From positions 2,644,156 through 2,708,155 of the forward strand of contig CP104974.1 in NCBI GenBank assembly GCA_025452255.1: a DNA stretch of 64,000 bases, given 5' to 3'. This document shows positions 21,139 through 32,031 of this stretch, in pieces. Origin of the DNA: Devosia sp. A8/3-2 (GTDB lineage: Bacteria; Pseudomonadota; Alphaproteobacteria; Rhizobiales; Devosiaceae). Below the pieces are notes generated by a model, which worked only from the letters and a program-made list of their open reading frames with translations, ran no database searches and was not told the DNA's origin. How positions within the stretch are numbered: position 1 is the stretch's first letter; each line of letters begins with the position of its first letter. The translations under genes were made by a program, and so were the position numbers.

Positions 21139-22466
21139 CTAGCCCGCTATTCCAGATGCACCCCTGCCCTTCTCGCTGAAGCGAGAAGCGGAAATCGTGC
21201 GGATCAACCACTGGCGCACGGCCCGATACCAGATCGGCCGTCAACCGCGCCGCGCCTGTGCCCAGCCCGAAGCCGTGCCCAGAATAGCCGGTCGAAAGGA
21301 AAAACCCCGGCAACTGTTCGACCGGCGAAATGACCGGAATGGCGTCGGGCGTGACATCGACACAGCCGCCCCATTGTTCGGCAATGGCGAGCCCGGAAAA
21401 CACCGGCATCTGCTCGGCCATCAGCCGTGGCACCGCTGCCATGACGGCGGAATCGGGCAATGGATCGAGAATGCGTTCCTTTTCGAACGGGCTGATGCCA
21501 TCGGCGCCCTGTGGCTTGAGATAGCCCAGTTCAATGAAGAACCGGCGCCCCAGCCGCAAGCTCATCGCCTTGCTCTCGCGGCGGACGGTGGGGAGATAGT
21601 CGAGCAGAAAGCGGAAACTGTCCGGCACGATATCGGCGACATATTTGCCGCCATTCTCGATCGTGTAGCCGCCATCGTCGCGCAGGCGCGAGCAGATGCC
21701 CGGCACCCAGATCGCCGCGTCCGGGCCATTGGCAAGCGCCTCGGTGCGCTGCATGGAGACGATCACCTTGAGCTGAGGCAGCCGCAGCCCAAGCGAGCGG
21801 CAGAACAGGCTCGACCAGGCGCCGCCCGCCAGCACGACTTTGGGCGCAGCAATCCGCCCACGCTCGGTCACGACACCGCTGATCGCGCCGTCAGTTCTCT
21901 CGACCGCCCGCACCGCGCAATTCTCAAGCACGGTGACGCCGAGCCGACGTGCATAAGCCGTGATCGCCGGCACCGCCTTTTGCGGCTCGGCACGGCCATC
22001 GGTTTCGGTGTAAAGGCCAATGGGATAGTCCCGCTCCAGCCCCGGTGCGATGGAAGCGACGCCATCGCGATCCAGCACTGGCTCTCAAGGCCCAGTGCCT
22101 TGGCTTGAGCCACCCGGGCATCATAGCGGCTCAATTCGGCTTCGGTGCGAAACCCATACAGGCTGCCGCATTGGCGAAATCCGGTATCGCCATCCACGCG
22201 CGAATCGATGCCCCGCCAAAGCTCGAGACTGACCATGGAGAGCGCCACTTCGCGCGGATCGCGGCCCTGCTGGCGGACCCAGCCGGCATTGCGGCTGGAC
22301 TGTTCTGCCCGCCACCACGCCCTTTTCGCAGACAACGACGCGCAGGCCTTCCTCTGCCAAAAACATCGCCGTCGATATGCCGATAATACCGCCGCCGATA
22401 ATAACGACATCGGCAGAAGGCGGCAGCTCCGTGTCTGTTTCTGACCGGGGCAATGCGAGGCGCCAT
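21139..22466 (-). CDS. FAD-dependent amino-acid oxidoreductase (DadA/glycine oxidase-like)
   Basis: About 440 residues of the DAO family. The FAD Rossmann motif is VVIIGGGIIGISTAMFLAEE, followed by EKGVVAGEQSSRNAGWVRQQ, then GLYTETDGRAEPQKAVPAI and GYSGHGFGLGTGAARL at the C-terminus. Substrate may be a D-amino acid, proline-like or N-methyl amino acid. Breaks near 22320 and 22080, one near 22455 deciding the start (ATG 22466 with AGGAA upstream, or TTG 22453 in the main frame), and one near 21183 where a lost CG unit hides the usual ending FRFSRFSEKGRG and a stop at 21139. It lies in a peptide-import operon and likely degrades the imported compound. Confidence 0.82.
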
Positions 22467-22528
22467 TTCGATTTCCTGAACGCAAGAGAATGAGGGGCCC
22501 GGCAGCTTGGCGCCGGGCCCGGAACAGA

Positions 22529-24108
22529 TCAGCCTTCCAGCCAGACCTTTTCGGCCACGCGATAGCCGGAAAGATCGCCGCCGCCCGGCACATTGGTGAA
22601 ACCGGCAACCTTGTCGGACGCGCCGGACAGATTGTCGCTGAAGACAGGAATGATCTCGCCGCCCTCGTTCACCAGCTGGAGCTGGAGATCGTGATAGATC
22701 TGCTTGCGCTTGGTTTCATCGAGTTCAACGCGCTGCGGCCAGCAGCTTGTCGAAGGTTTCGTTCTTCCGGGCTGTTTCGTTCCGGGGGCATCGGACTGGA
22801 AAATCAGCGACAGCATGGCGTCAGCGGTGGGGCGCACCGACCAGTTGGAGGCGCAGAACGGATGCTTGAGCCAGACTTCGTCCCAATAGCCATCGGAGGG
22901 CACGCGGTTGACATCGATGGTGATGCCGGCGGCGGCTGCTGCCGTCTGGAACAGCTGGGCCGCATCGGCCGAGCCGGGGAAGCCATTGTCGGACACCGAC
23001 AGGGGGATCGAGCCGGAAAAGCCCGACTTCTTGAAATGGAACGCCGCCTGCTCGGGATCATAGGCACGCTGGGGGATGTCGGCGGCGAAATAGGGGTTCC
23101 ACGAGGCAATCGGATTGTCATTGCCGATGGCGCCTGTGCCCACCAGCAGGCTCTGCTGGATCGCCTCGCGGTCGATGGCATATTTCAGCGCTAGCCGCAG
23201 GTCTGGATTGTCGAACGGGGCAACATTGGTGAGCATGGGGAAGGTGAACATGGTGTTCTCCTTGGCTCCCTGCACCGTGATGCCCGGCCGCGACTTGAGC
23301 AGCGCGACGGTGCGCGGCTCGACGCGGTTGATGATATGGGCCGACCCGCTGATCAGCGCAGCAACGCGCGCCGTGGCATCGTTCATGGCGATGGTTTCAA
23401 CCAGAATCCACATTGGCGCGATCGGAGTGCCAGTAATTGGGATTGCGCTTGGTCAGCGCCCGCACGCCGGGCTGGAAATCTTCCAGAATGAAGGCGCCGG
23501 TGCCCACGCCCTTGTCGAAGTCGCCGCCATCGGGGCCGATGCCGAAGTGATAATCGACCAGAGCATAGGGGAAGTCGGCATTCCCCGCACTGAGGGTAAT
23601 GGTGACCTCATAGGGCGCGCTGGCGACAATGTCGGTAACCGGGATCAATTGGCCCTTGCCGCCCGAAGGATTGTCTTCGCCGCGATGGTGATTGAGCGAA
23701 TAGACCACGTCGGCGGCGGTCAGCTCTTTCCCATTGTGGAACTGAATGCCCTTTTGAGCTTGAACACCCGGGCGCTGCCATCGGGCTTGGTCGCTTCCCA
23801 GCTTTCGGCCGGGGCGCCCACCAGCTTGCCGCTTTCATCCAGCTCCAGCACTGTGTTGAACAGCTGGAAACCGACCGTATAGAGGTAGGCTTCAGTGTAA
23901 TAGGCCGGGTCGAGACGATCGGAGCTGGAAGCCGTATCGAGCCCCGGGATCAGATGCCCGCCTTTTTCGGCGTGGCCGCCTGCGCCATCGCGCTGGCCGG
24001 CAGCAGCAGCCCACCGGCCGCCGCCCCGAGCGTCAGAGCGCCCGCAGTCCGCAGAAAGTCACGCCGTGTCGGCGCGAACGCGCCAGAGTCATCGGACCAA
24101 TTCGTCAT
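22529..24108 (-). CDS. Peptide ABC transporter substrate-binding protein (SBP_bac_5), Tat-exported
   Basis: About 526 residues. A twin-arginine signal opens the protein (TRRDFLRTAGALTLGAAAGG). The body shows the family features FKLKKGIQFHNGKELTAADV, LRLALKYAIDREAI and WNPYFAADIPQRAYDPEQA. Breaks near 23955, 23755, 22790 and 22740, plus 23403 where GGTTCCGAATCC-type sequence has an extra base (CCGAATCC read as CCAGAATCC on the plus strand). The Tat leader suggests folding in the cytoplasm before export, common for alphaproteobacterial SBPs. It heads the operon with the oxidoreductase, permeases and ATPase. Confidence 0.85.
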
Positions 24109-24247
24109 AAAGCTATCACCCGTAGAAAAACCGCAGCAGAGCAGCGCGGAGCTGGCTTCTTCTACTGTTTGTGACAGCCGCGCGCACGGAAACCCATGCT
24201 CTTTTGGCAAATGGACGTGAAAAAATGCACTTGTGGGGCCGGGCCGC

Positions 24248-25270
24248 CTACCACTCCAAAACGATCTTGCCCTTTTCCCCGCCCGCGGCCAGCTCGAACG
24301 CCTTGGCGTAATCGTCCGCCTTCATCCGGCGGGTAATGACCTTGCGGACATCGAGCCCCGATTCCAGCATGGCCAGCATCTTATGCCGGGTCTCGAACAT
24401 TTCCCGCCCATAGATGCCGCGCAGCGTGATCATCCGGAACACGATCTTGCCCGAGTCGAAGTTGAACGGCCGGGCCGGTACGCCCAATAGAGCGATGCGA
24501 CCGCCCATAACCATGTGGTCGATCATCTGGTCGAGCGCCGCCGGCGACCCACTCATTTCGAGGCCGACATCGAAGCCTTCCTTCATGCCGAGCTTGGACA
24601 TCACCTCGCGCAGGTCTTCATGGGCGATATTGACCGGAACGACATCGGCCACTTCTGCCGCCAGCTTCAGTCGTTCGGGATTGACGTCGGTGATCACCAC
24701 GCGACGGGCGCCCACATGGCGGGCCACGGCGGCACCCATGATGCCGATCGGGCCGGCGCCGGTCACCAGCACATCTTCGCCCACAATGTCGAATGCCAAT
24801 GCGGTATGAACGGCATTGCCGAGCGGGTCGAGGATGGCGCCCATCTCGTCGTCGATGCCGTCGGGCAGGGGGATGATGTTGAAGGCCGGTATCCTGACGA
24901 ATTCTGCAAAGGCTCTCGGCAGATTGACGCCGATACCCTTGGTTTCGGGATCGAGATGGAATTTGCCCGCCCGGCTGGCCCGGCTTTTCATCCCCACCAC
25001 ATGGCCTTCGCCCGACACGCGCTGGCCGACTTTCAGGTTGCGCACATCGGCGCCGACGGCGGCGATTTCGCCGGCATATTCGTGGCCGGTGATCAGCCCT
25101 ACGGGCACCGTCTTGGCCGCCCATTCATCCCAGTTGTAGATGTGGATATCCGTGCCGCAGATGCCCGTCTTGTGCACCTTGACCAGCACGTCCTCCGGCC
25201 CGATGTCGGGGATCGGCCGGTCTTCCATCCAGATGCCGCGTTCCGGTCTGGCCTTGACGAGCGCTTTCAT
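24248..25270 (-). CDS. tdh: L-threonine 3-dehydrogenase
   Basis: 340 residues, intact, matching Tdh length. The zinc-dependent MDR architecture is clear: KTGICGTDIHIYNWDEWAAK with catalytic Cys and the Tdh-specific continuation, VGLITGHEYAGEI, GEGHVVGMKSRASRAGKFHL, and the NAD motif VTGAGPIGIMGAAVARHVGA. It oxidises L-threonine to 2-amino-3-ketobutyrate, which the partner enzyme Kbl, encoded directly upstream with a TGATG overlap, cleaves with CoA to glycine and acetyl-CoA. Regulation is probably by the XRE-cupin protein upstream. Confidence 0.95.
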   Translation of the reverse strand: MKALVKARPERGIWMEDRPIPDIGPEDVLVKVHKTGICGTDIHIYNWDEWAAKTVPVGLITGHEYAGEIAAVGADVRNLKVGQRVSGEGHVVGMKSRASRAGKFHLDPETKGIGVNLPRAFAEFVRIPAFNIIPLPDGIDDEMGAILDPLGNAVHTALAFDIVGEDVLVTGAGPIGIMGAAVARHVGARRVVITDVNPERLKLAAEVADVVPVNIAHEDLREVMSKLGMKEGFDVGLEMSGSPAALDQMIDHMVMGGRIALLGVPARPFNFDSGKIVFRMITLRGIYGREMFETRHKMLAMLESGLDVRKVITRRMKADDYAKAFELAAGGEKGKIVLEW

Positions 25271-26452
25271 CAGATGATCCCCAATTCCCGTCCGGCCTCG
25301 GCAAAGGCGCCGATGGCAAAGTCCACGTCGTCCCGGCTCAGCGCCGCCGACATCTGGGTGCGGATGCGCGCCTTGCCCTTGGGCACGACGGGGAAGAAGA
25401 AGCCCGCAACATAGACACCGCGTTTGTCGAGCGCCGCGGCCAGCTCCTGTGCCTTGCTCGCCTCGCCGAGCATCACCGGAATGACGGGCGTCTCACCGTT
25501 GAGCAGGTCAAAGCCGGCTTCGGCAAGGCCGGCCCGAAATCGCCGAGTGTGCGCCATCAGTGTTGCACGCAAGTCGTCGGCCTTGTCGGCCAGCTCCAGC
25601 GCCTTCAACGATCCGGCCGCGACGGCCGGCGCCAGCGCATTGGAGAAGAGATAGGGGCGGGCCCGCTGCCGCAGCAGGTCGATGGCCTGTTGCGGCCCGG
25701 CGATAAAGCCGCCCATTGCGCCGCCAAGCGTCTTGCCGAACGTTCCGGTGATGATGTCCACATTCGCGCCGGTCAATGCTCCCGTACCGCGTCCCTTGGG
25801 CCCCAGATGCCCGGTGGCGTGGCAGTCGTCCACCGCGATGATGGCGTCATATTTGTCCGCAAGCGCGAATTTCGGCCAGTTTGGCGATGTGGCCATCCAT
25901 CGAGAAAACGCCATCGGTGACGATCAGCCGGAACCGGCTGCCCTCCAATACGGCCAGTTTCAATTGGTCCTCGAGATCGTCCATGTCGCTGCTGGTATAG
26001 CGGTAGCGCTTGGCCTTGGACAGGCGCACGCCATCGATGATCGAAGCATGATTAAGCGCGTCCGAAATAATGGCGTCTTCCGGCCCAAGCAGGCTTTCAA
26101 ACAGCCCGCCATTGGCGTCAAAGCACGCTGCGAAAAGGATGGAATCATCCTTGCCGAGGAATTTTGCTGTTGCCTGCTCAAGCTCGCGATGCAGGTCCAA
26201 CGTCCCGCAGATGAAGCGCACCGACGCCATGCCGAAACCATAGTGCTGGATGGCTTCGATCGCCGCCTTCGCGATTTCGGGATGATCGGCGAGGCCCAGA
26301 TAGTTATTGGCGCATAGATTGACCATTGTGCGGTCGCCAACCGCGATGCGGCCGCCCTGTGGTCCGGTGATTTGTCGCTCACGCTTGAGCATGCCGGCAT
26401 CAGCTATGCCGTCGAGCTCGTTTTGCAGATGCTTGAGAAAACCGGAATCCAA
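25270..26452 (-). CDS. kbl: Glycine C-acetyltransferase (2-amino-3-ketobutyrate CoA ligase)
   Basis: About 394 residues, PLP-dependent alpha-oxoamine synthase. Seen: [54 protein letters not shown], and the PLP lysine in [16 protein letters not shown]. The start is most likely TTG 26452, placed five bases after a strong GAGGAGG site and giving the normal Kbl N-terminus. One break near 25865: ATTCGCGCGCTTGCG has lost a CG unit between AKLAEIRA and [10 protein letters not shown]. It works with Tdh (overlapping by one base) in threonine breakdown. Confidence 0.93.
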
Positions 26453-26475
26453 TGGAACCTCCTCTTTGATGGATA

Positions 26476-26511
26476 TTCCAATATAACGGAACCTTTGCCG
26501 CAACAATGGAA
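26476..26511 (-). promoter_or_regulatory. Candidate kbl operator with TTCC repeats
   Basis: On the minus strand TTCCATTG (26511-26504) and TTCCGTTA (26491-26484) are direct repeats exactly 20 bases apart, and the second forms TTCC-N8-GGAA with 26476-26479. The block lies between the XRE-cupin gene and kbl, about 25-60 bases before the kbl start. A binding site for the XRE-cupin regulator is inference. Confidence 0.4.
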
Positions 26512-26513
26512 TT

Positions 26514-27080
26514 CTAGCGATAGAGCAGAACCAGCAAGCCCGTCGTGGTCTCGGTTCCGCCATTCGAAATGGCATGCGGCACGTCGGCAGGGTAGCGGGC
26601 GGTCTCGCCGCGTTTCACCTCCGCTTCGCCCCGTCCGCTCCGGATGATGATCCCATCAGTCCACGCAGTGAAATGTTCTACCGCGCCCTTGGCATGAGGT
26701 TCGCTGTCCAGCCGTCCGCCTGCCGCTATCTCGACCGCATACCATTCCGTGTGGCCTGCCAGCCCGGGCGGGCTCAATATCTTGAGGCGGCAAAGCCCGT
26801 CCCCGCTGCTGATTTCCGGTGTATGCGGAGCAGGGGTGATCTCAATGACGTCATGTTCATTGGCAGTCGCGCCGCCCGCGATGAGGTCGGAAAATTCCAG
26901 CCCCAGAGCCTGCGTCAGGCTCCACAGCACGGCAAAAGTGGGATTGGCCTCACCCCGCTCGATCTGGCTCAACATCGACTTCGAAACGCCAGACATCCCC
27001 GCCAATGCCTCAAGGGTCAGCCGCCCGGCTTTACGCTCGTTCTGAATGACCGGGCCAATTTTCGGGCTAGAACTCACCAT
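26514..27080 (-). CDS. XRE-family regulator with C-terminal cupin domain
   Basis: 188 residues from ATG 27080. Residues 8-65 form the helix-turn-helix ([40 protein letters not shown]). The C-terminal half is a cupin barrel ([40 protein letters not shown]). Such regulators often sense amino acids or small carboxylates and control neighbouring catabolic genes. It is directly upstream of kbl-tdh on the same strand, so threonine degradation is the probable target. Intact. Confidence 0.88.
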   Translation of the reverse strand: MVSSSPKIGPVIQNERKAGRLTLEALAGMSGVSKSMLSQIERGEANPTFAVLWSLTQALGLEFSDLIAGGATANEHDVIEITPAPHTPEISSGDGLCRLKILSPPGLAGHTEWYAVEIAAGGRLDSEPHAKGAVEHFTAWTDGIIIRSGRGEAEVKRGETARYPADVPHAISNGGTETTTGLLVLLYR

Positions 27081-27439
27081 CACGCTCCTCGCTCTTTTCC
27101 GATATGACGGATATTGAGGCGAAGTGTCCACTACTAAGTGACAGGGCATGTTTCGACCTATTGAGTCCGGCTGTCGGTGTCCTTACCGCGGCTTTGCCGC
27201 TTACCGGCGCCCGTCATGCAGTCGCCCTGCGGGCATTGTCCAAGCCAGCTTCAGTCATGAGTTTATCGAGGGTGCAGGACCCGTTTAGGCGTTGCAGAAG
27301 CAAACCGGCACGATCGGTGGCTGGGTATATTGAAACCCCGGCCGTTCGTTTCGTCCAGACTAGCTTTATGCAAAAGCTGTCTCTAAGCATAAGTGATTGC
27401 TGTTTGCTGATTTTATCACAATCCATTTTCCGGTGCTCT
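27081..27439. other. Divergent spacer between regulator and autotransporter genes
   Basis: 359 bases holding the promoters of both genes. I see no further gene or clear hairpin. An ATG at 27369 in frame with the autotransporter could extend its leader, but the signal peptide fits the ATG at 27440 better. Confidence 0.4.
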
Positions 27440-30400
27440 ATGTTTGCCAGAATTGCTGCGGGCCTGAAGCCGCACATTGGAATTACCTTGGCATTCCTTG
27501 TGGCGGTGGGCCCGGCGGCAGCGGCGGCGCCGACCGCGACTCTTGTGGTCGACCCGGCCATCTTGGGGATCGGCGCGACCGCCGATGTGATGATCACCTT
27601 CTCTGAGGCTGTCGTCGGATTCTGATATTTCGGATTTGTCCTCGGCGGCAGGGACATTTTCCGGTCTGGCGACGTCCGACAATATAGAGTGGATAGCGAC
27701 ATTTACGCCAATACTGGGCCTTAGCCGGGCAGAACAATTCGGTTATTCTCGACAAGTCGGGTGTCTCGGATGGTAGCGGCAATTTCGGGACGGGGACTAC
27801 CGCGTCCAATAATTTTGTCCTCGACAGCGAACGTCCCACGGCCACGATCGTCTTGGCCGACACCACGCTGAGCGTTCACGAGACTTCGTTGGTGACGGTA
27901 ACGTTTTCAGAATCCGTAACGGGACTTACCGCGGCCGACATGACGGTGCCGAATGGCAATCTGTCTGGATTTTCGACCGGCGATGGCGGCATAACCTGGA
28001 CAGCGACATTTATCCCTGCCGCAGCGGTTTCCGACACGACCAATGTAATGACATTGAATAATTCTGGCGTGAAGGACTCGGCCGGCAACGCTGGCGCGGG
28101 CCTCACCAATTCCGCCAACTACATAGTCGAAACGCGGCGTCCCACAGCAACCATCGTAGTTGCAGACACCGCTCTGGCCATTGGACAAACATCGGACGTG
28201 ACGGTGACGTTCTCGTCAGCCGTAAGCGGTTTTTCCAATGCTCTCCTGAGCGTTGTTAACGGCACGCTGAGTAATATGTCGTCCGTCGACGGCGGCGTCA
28301 CCCGGGTGGCGACACTGACCCCCAGCCCGGGAGTGACCGACGATGCCAACATCATAACGCTGAACAATAGCGGCGTGAGCAACGCGGCCGGTAATCAGGG
28401 CATCGGAACCACCGATTCCAATAACTACGTCATCGACACCGTGCGCCCTACCGCGATCGTCGTGGTGAATCCGGCCACGTTGCCGAGCGGAGGCACGGCA
28501 GAGGTCAACATTACCTTTTCGGAAGTGGTGAGCGGCTTCGACAACGCCGATCTGACCGCTGAGAACGGAACGTTGGCGCCGGTCTCCTCTTCCGACGGCG
28601 GCATAACCCGGACGTCGACTTTTACCCCTGATGGTGGCGTTTCGTTCGACAACAAACGGATCAGGCTGGACCTGTCCGGGGTGGCTGACCTCTTGGGCAA
28701 TATCGGCAGCGGCGCGGCGGAGTCGAACCCCTATAGCATCAACCTGCCGACCATAGTGCCGGCGAGTCTTGCGCTGCCTCCCGCAGTCGTAGGCATGCCC
28801 TATAGCCAGACCTTCACGGGTTCAGGCGGCTTGGGCGGATATGGTTTTACGCTGATCAGCAGCACCTTGCCGCCGGAGTGGACTTTTGCCGGCGGTGTAC
28901 TGTCAGGAACGCCACTGTCCGAGGGCGCCTCCACGGTCACCATAGTCATGACGGCAGCGGGTGGATACACCAGCCCTCCCTACACCTACACACTCCGTGT
29001 TTTGCCCTCGACCTTGGCCATTACGCCGCCCGTGCTGCCCGCGCCAATGCGGGGCGTGGCCTATAGCCAGCCCCTTGGCGCCACTGGTGGGGTCGCGCCC
29101 TATAGCTATGCGCTGGCCACGGGCGACCTGCCGGCCGGTATTACGCTGGCGCCATCGGGGCTTCTCTCGGGTGTGCCGACTGGCGAGGGTGCATATGACT
29201 TTACCATCAAGGTGACCGACACCAACGGGCAGACTGCCACCATGGTCTATACGGGTGTCCTCGGCGCCGTCAGGCTGACGCCGGAAACACTGCCGGATGG
29301 CAAGGCCGGAGTGCCCTATGCCCAGACGTTGACCGCGGCGGGTGGCACTGCGCCCTACAGCTTCGCCGTGAGCGCCGGTGCCTTGCCCGCAGGGCTGGCT
29401 CTCTCTGCCGATGGCATGCTCAGCGGCACGCCGGCCCAGAGCGGCGCCTTCTCCTTCACCACACAGGCAAGCGATGCCCTCGGAGCCCGCGGCACACGCG
29501 ACTATGCCCTGACGATTGGCATTAATGCAGAACTGGTCCGCGAGCGGTTTGACGAGCTGGCACAGAGCTTTGTCGAAACCCGGATGGGATTGCTGAGTTC
29601 GAGCATCGAGCTGCCCGGTCTCTCCGACCGCCGGAACCTTTCGGGCCGGCCGGGCACGGTGACGGCTACCAATAGCGGCAATATGCAGGTTCTGGCTTTT
29701 GCGACCAGTCTTGCTGAAATCAACGCGGCGGGCGGGGCGGCCGAGGCTCTGGCTGCGGCTGACGGTGAACAACTGCCGTTCAACGTCTGGCTCGATACGC
29801 GGCTGACACTGCATGCCCGGACCGACGAAACCGAGCACTGGGGGAGTTTGCGTTGGTGTCGGGTGGGGCCGATTACCTGTTCGCTGACAATGTGCTGGTC
29901 GGGGCCGCGCTTTATGGCGATTGGATGAGCGACCAATCGCATAACAGCATCGTGGAGGGCAGGGGCTTTCTGGCTGGTCCCTATGTCTCGATCGGGCTGG
30001 CCCGAGACGTGACCTTCGATGCCAGCTTGCTCTATGGCCGTTCATCGAACGATATCTCTGCGCAGGTTTTGGGCATGGACTATGCCGGCCAGTTCGATAC
30101 CGACCGGCTGCTCTTCAAGGCCAAGCTTGAAGGCACTGGGCTGCCGATGCGCTGACCATCAGGCCCAACGCCACCTTCGTGCTGATGAATGAGCGGGCCG
30201 GGGATTATCTGGTCAGCGCGCTCGGCGGGGTGAACGTCGCCGTGCCGGGCTTTGAAAAGACGGACTATCGCATCGGTCTGGGCGCGACCTTTGAATATGC
30301 CTATCTGCTCGATAACGGCACCGAACTCACCCCGCAACTGGGCATCAGCCTCGCCGGTGGCAATGGCGGCGATAGCGGCGCGGGCCTGTTCAGCCGGGCC

Positions 30401-30532
30401 TATGGCAAGCTGTCGGCTGGAATGGTTCTCGCCAATGGGGCTCGGCGCTTGAGCGGCAAAGCCGAAGTCGACCTCAGCACCCGCGGTGAGCGTGCCGTGT
30501 CTGCCAAAGGAACATTCGGGGTGGCGTTCTAG
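27440..30532 (+). CDS. Large type Va autotransporter adhesin with Ig-like repeats
   Basis: About 1030 residues. A signal peptide (residues 1-30, ending AVGPAAAAAP) is followed by four repeats of about 100 residues beginning PTATIVV or similar and containing VTVTFSEAV, DGGIT and NYVIDT-like segments (Big/Ig-like). Three putative Ig (He_PIG type) repeats follow, with GGVAPYSYALATGDLPAGIT and its relatives. After a linker (LVRERFDELAQSFVETRMGL), the last 300 residues form an autotransporter beta-barrel ending GTFGVAF with terminal Phe. Breaks: 27623 (GGATTCGA read as GGATTCTGA), about 27728, 29845, and 30136 (ACCTGGG read as ACTGGG). Likely a surface adhesin. Confidence 0.82.
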
Positions 30533-30624
30533 ACTGCGTTGCCATTTTGGCAATCGGTCGTACGATATTCGGCGCTTTAATCGAACGGGGGACGTGACCA
30601 TTATGGCTTGGGGAGACCTGAGCC

Positions 30625-30864
30625 ATGACCTATGTGATCACCGAGACCTGCATCGATATCAAGGATGGCGCCTGTGCTTCGGTTTGTCCGGTGGACAGCA
30701 TCTATGAAGGCGGGCGGATGTTCTACATCCATCCCGACGAGTGCATCAATTGTGGCCTGTGCCTATCGGTCTGTCCGGTCGACGCCGTTGCTCGGGAAGG
30801 TGATATGGCGGAGGGGCAGAAGGGCTATATTGAGGTGAACCGGGACTTTTTGGTCCTGAGGTGA
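30625..30864 (+). CDS. Ferredoxin with two iron-sulfur cluster motifs
   Basis: 79 residues, intact. Cysteines occur as [18 protein letters not shown] and [15 protein letters not shown], the arrangement of bacterial 7Fe/8Fe ferredoxins, here in the shorter form without the long C-terminal extension of FdxA. It is a soluble electron carrier. It stands alone behind the autotransporter and faces the DHDPS-family gene, so its redox partner cannot be inferred from context. Confidence 0.9.
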   Translation: MTYVITETCIDIKDGACASVCPVDSIYEGGRMFYIHPDECINCGLCLSVCPVDAVAREGDMAEGQKGYIEVNRDFLVLR

Positions 30865-30955
30865 CCAATATGGGCTCGCCCGGCGGCTGGGAAAAATCGC
30901 GCTCAACGGCACTCGATCATCCGGTCGTCGCGGCGCATCAGCCGCAGTCGGTGTA

Positions 30956-30986
30956 GTGCCGAAGGGTCGTTTCGACCGATCGGCAC
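30956..30986. terminator. Bidirectional hairpin between convergent genes
   Basis: GTGCCGAAGGGTCG pairs with CGACCGATCGGCAC around TTT, a 14-base stem with two mismatches. It lies between the ferredoxin stop (30864) and the stop of the minus-strand lyase (31007), the right place for shared termination. Confidence 0.6.
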
Positions 30987-31006
30987 CTGTTTGGGTTTGG
31001 TAGCGG

Positions 31007-31934
31007 CTAGAGCGCGGCGCGCGGGTCTTTACGGGCGAGGCGTTGCAGCAAATAGTCCACCTCGGCCTTGGCGGCGGCGGTGAGGCTGCTGCCGGGTTTG
31101 CGCTGGGCGTCACTGGCAATGGCGCCGCGCTTTTGCAGCACATATTTGCGCACTGCCGGAGCCGACGCCCTGCTGCTGCTCGTAACGCATCAGCGGCAGA
31201 TGGGCATCGAACAGGTCATGGGCGGCGTCGCGCTCGCCGCGCTGCTGCATGCTCACCACGTCGATCAGCATGTCGGGGAAGGCGTAGCCGGTCATGGCGC
31301 CGTCGGCGCCGCGCTCCATCTCGAAATCGAGAAACAGCCCGCCATTGCCGCAGAGAATGGAGATATCGCGCATCTCGCCGGCCTTCTGGAAGGACCGCAG
31401 CTTGCTGATCTTTTCCAGCCCCGGCCAATCCTCATGCTTTAGCATGACGCAGGAGGCATGGTTGTTGACGATGGTGCGGATGACATTGGGCGTCATCACC
31501 ACGGTCAGGGTCAGCGGATAATCTCGGATGACGAAGGGGATGTCCTCGCCAATGGCTTCCACCGCTTGTGCATAATAGGTGACGATCTGCTCGTCGGTGC
31601 GCAGGGCAGGGGGTGGCGCGATCATGACGCCGGCGGCGCCGAGTTCCATGACATTGCGCGCCAGCGAGCGCATCGCGGCAAAGCCGGGTGCCGACACGCC
31701 AACGATGACGGGTACCCCGGCCCGGGCCACCACCTGCCGGGTGATCTGCAGCGATTCCTCGGGCTCCAGCTTGGGCGCTTCGCCCATAATGCCCAAAATA
31801 GTCAGGCCGGTAGCGCCGGACTGCACATAGAAATCGGTCAGCCTGTCGACCGAAGCGGTGTCGAGCGCCCCATCGGGATGGAATGGCGTGGCGGCGATGG
31901 CGTAGACGCCGTTGGTTTGCGGGGACAGGGGCAT
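31007..31934 (-). CDS. Dihydrodipicolinate synthase/N-acetylneuraminate lyase-family protein
   Basis: About 308 residues, a class I aldolase TIM barrel. GLTILGIMGEAPKLEPEES is the substrate carboxylate loop, the conserved Tyr lies in VIRDYPLTL and the Schiff-base Lys in CVMLKHEDWPG. The G-T-T-G of true DapA is replaced by IMGEA, so this is a catabolic aldolase or dehydratase rather than lysine biosynthesis. One break near 31160, after which the C-terminus continues to VDYLLQRLARKDPRAAL and a stop at 31007. It is divergent from a LysR gene and probably belongs to the catabolic island on the other side. Confidence 0.82.
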
Positions 31935-32031
31935 GGGTATTCCTCGGATATTGGTGCGGCGCAGTATCCACACATATCGCTGCGGGTAAAACTGTCTTCC
32001 CATATCTTGAGACGATAGCTAATGTTCATTG

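Noticed and set aside
28130..28760. CRISPR array or DNA-level tandem repeat in the autotransporter
   Set aside because: The repeats are protein-level Ig-like domains of about 300 bases with diverged DNA, not short identical repeats with spacers.
31007..31934. Biosynthetic dapA for lysine
   Set aside because: The TTG motif of true DapA is replaced by IMGEA and the context is catabolic, so a different aldolase of the family is more likely.
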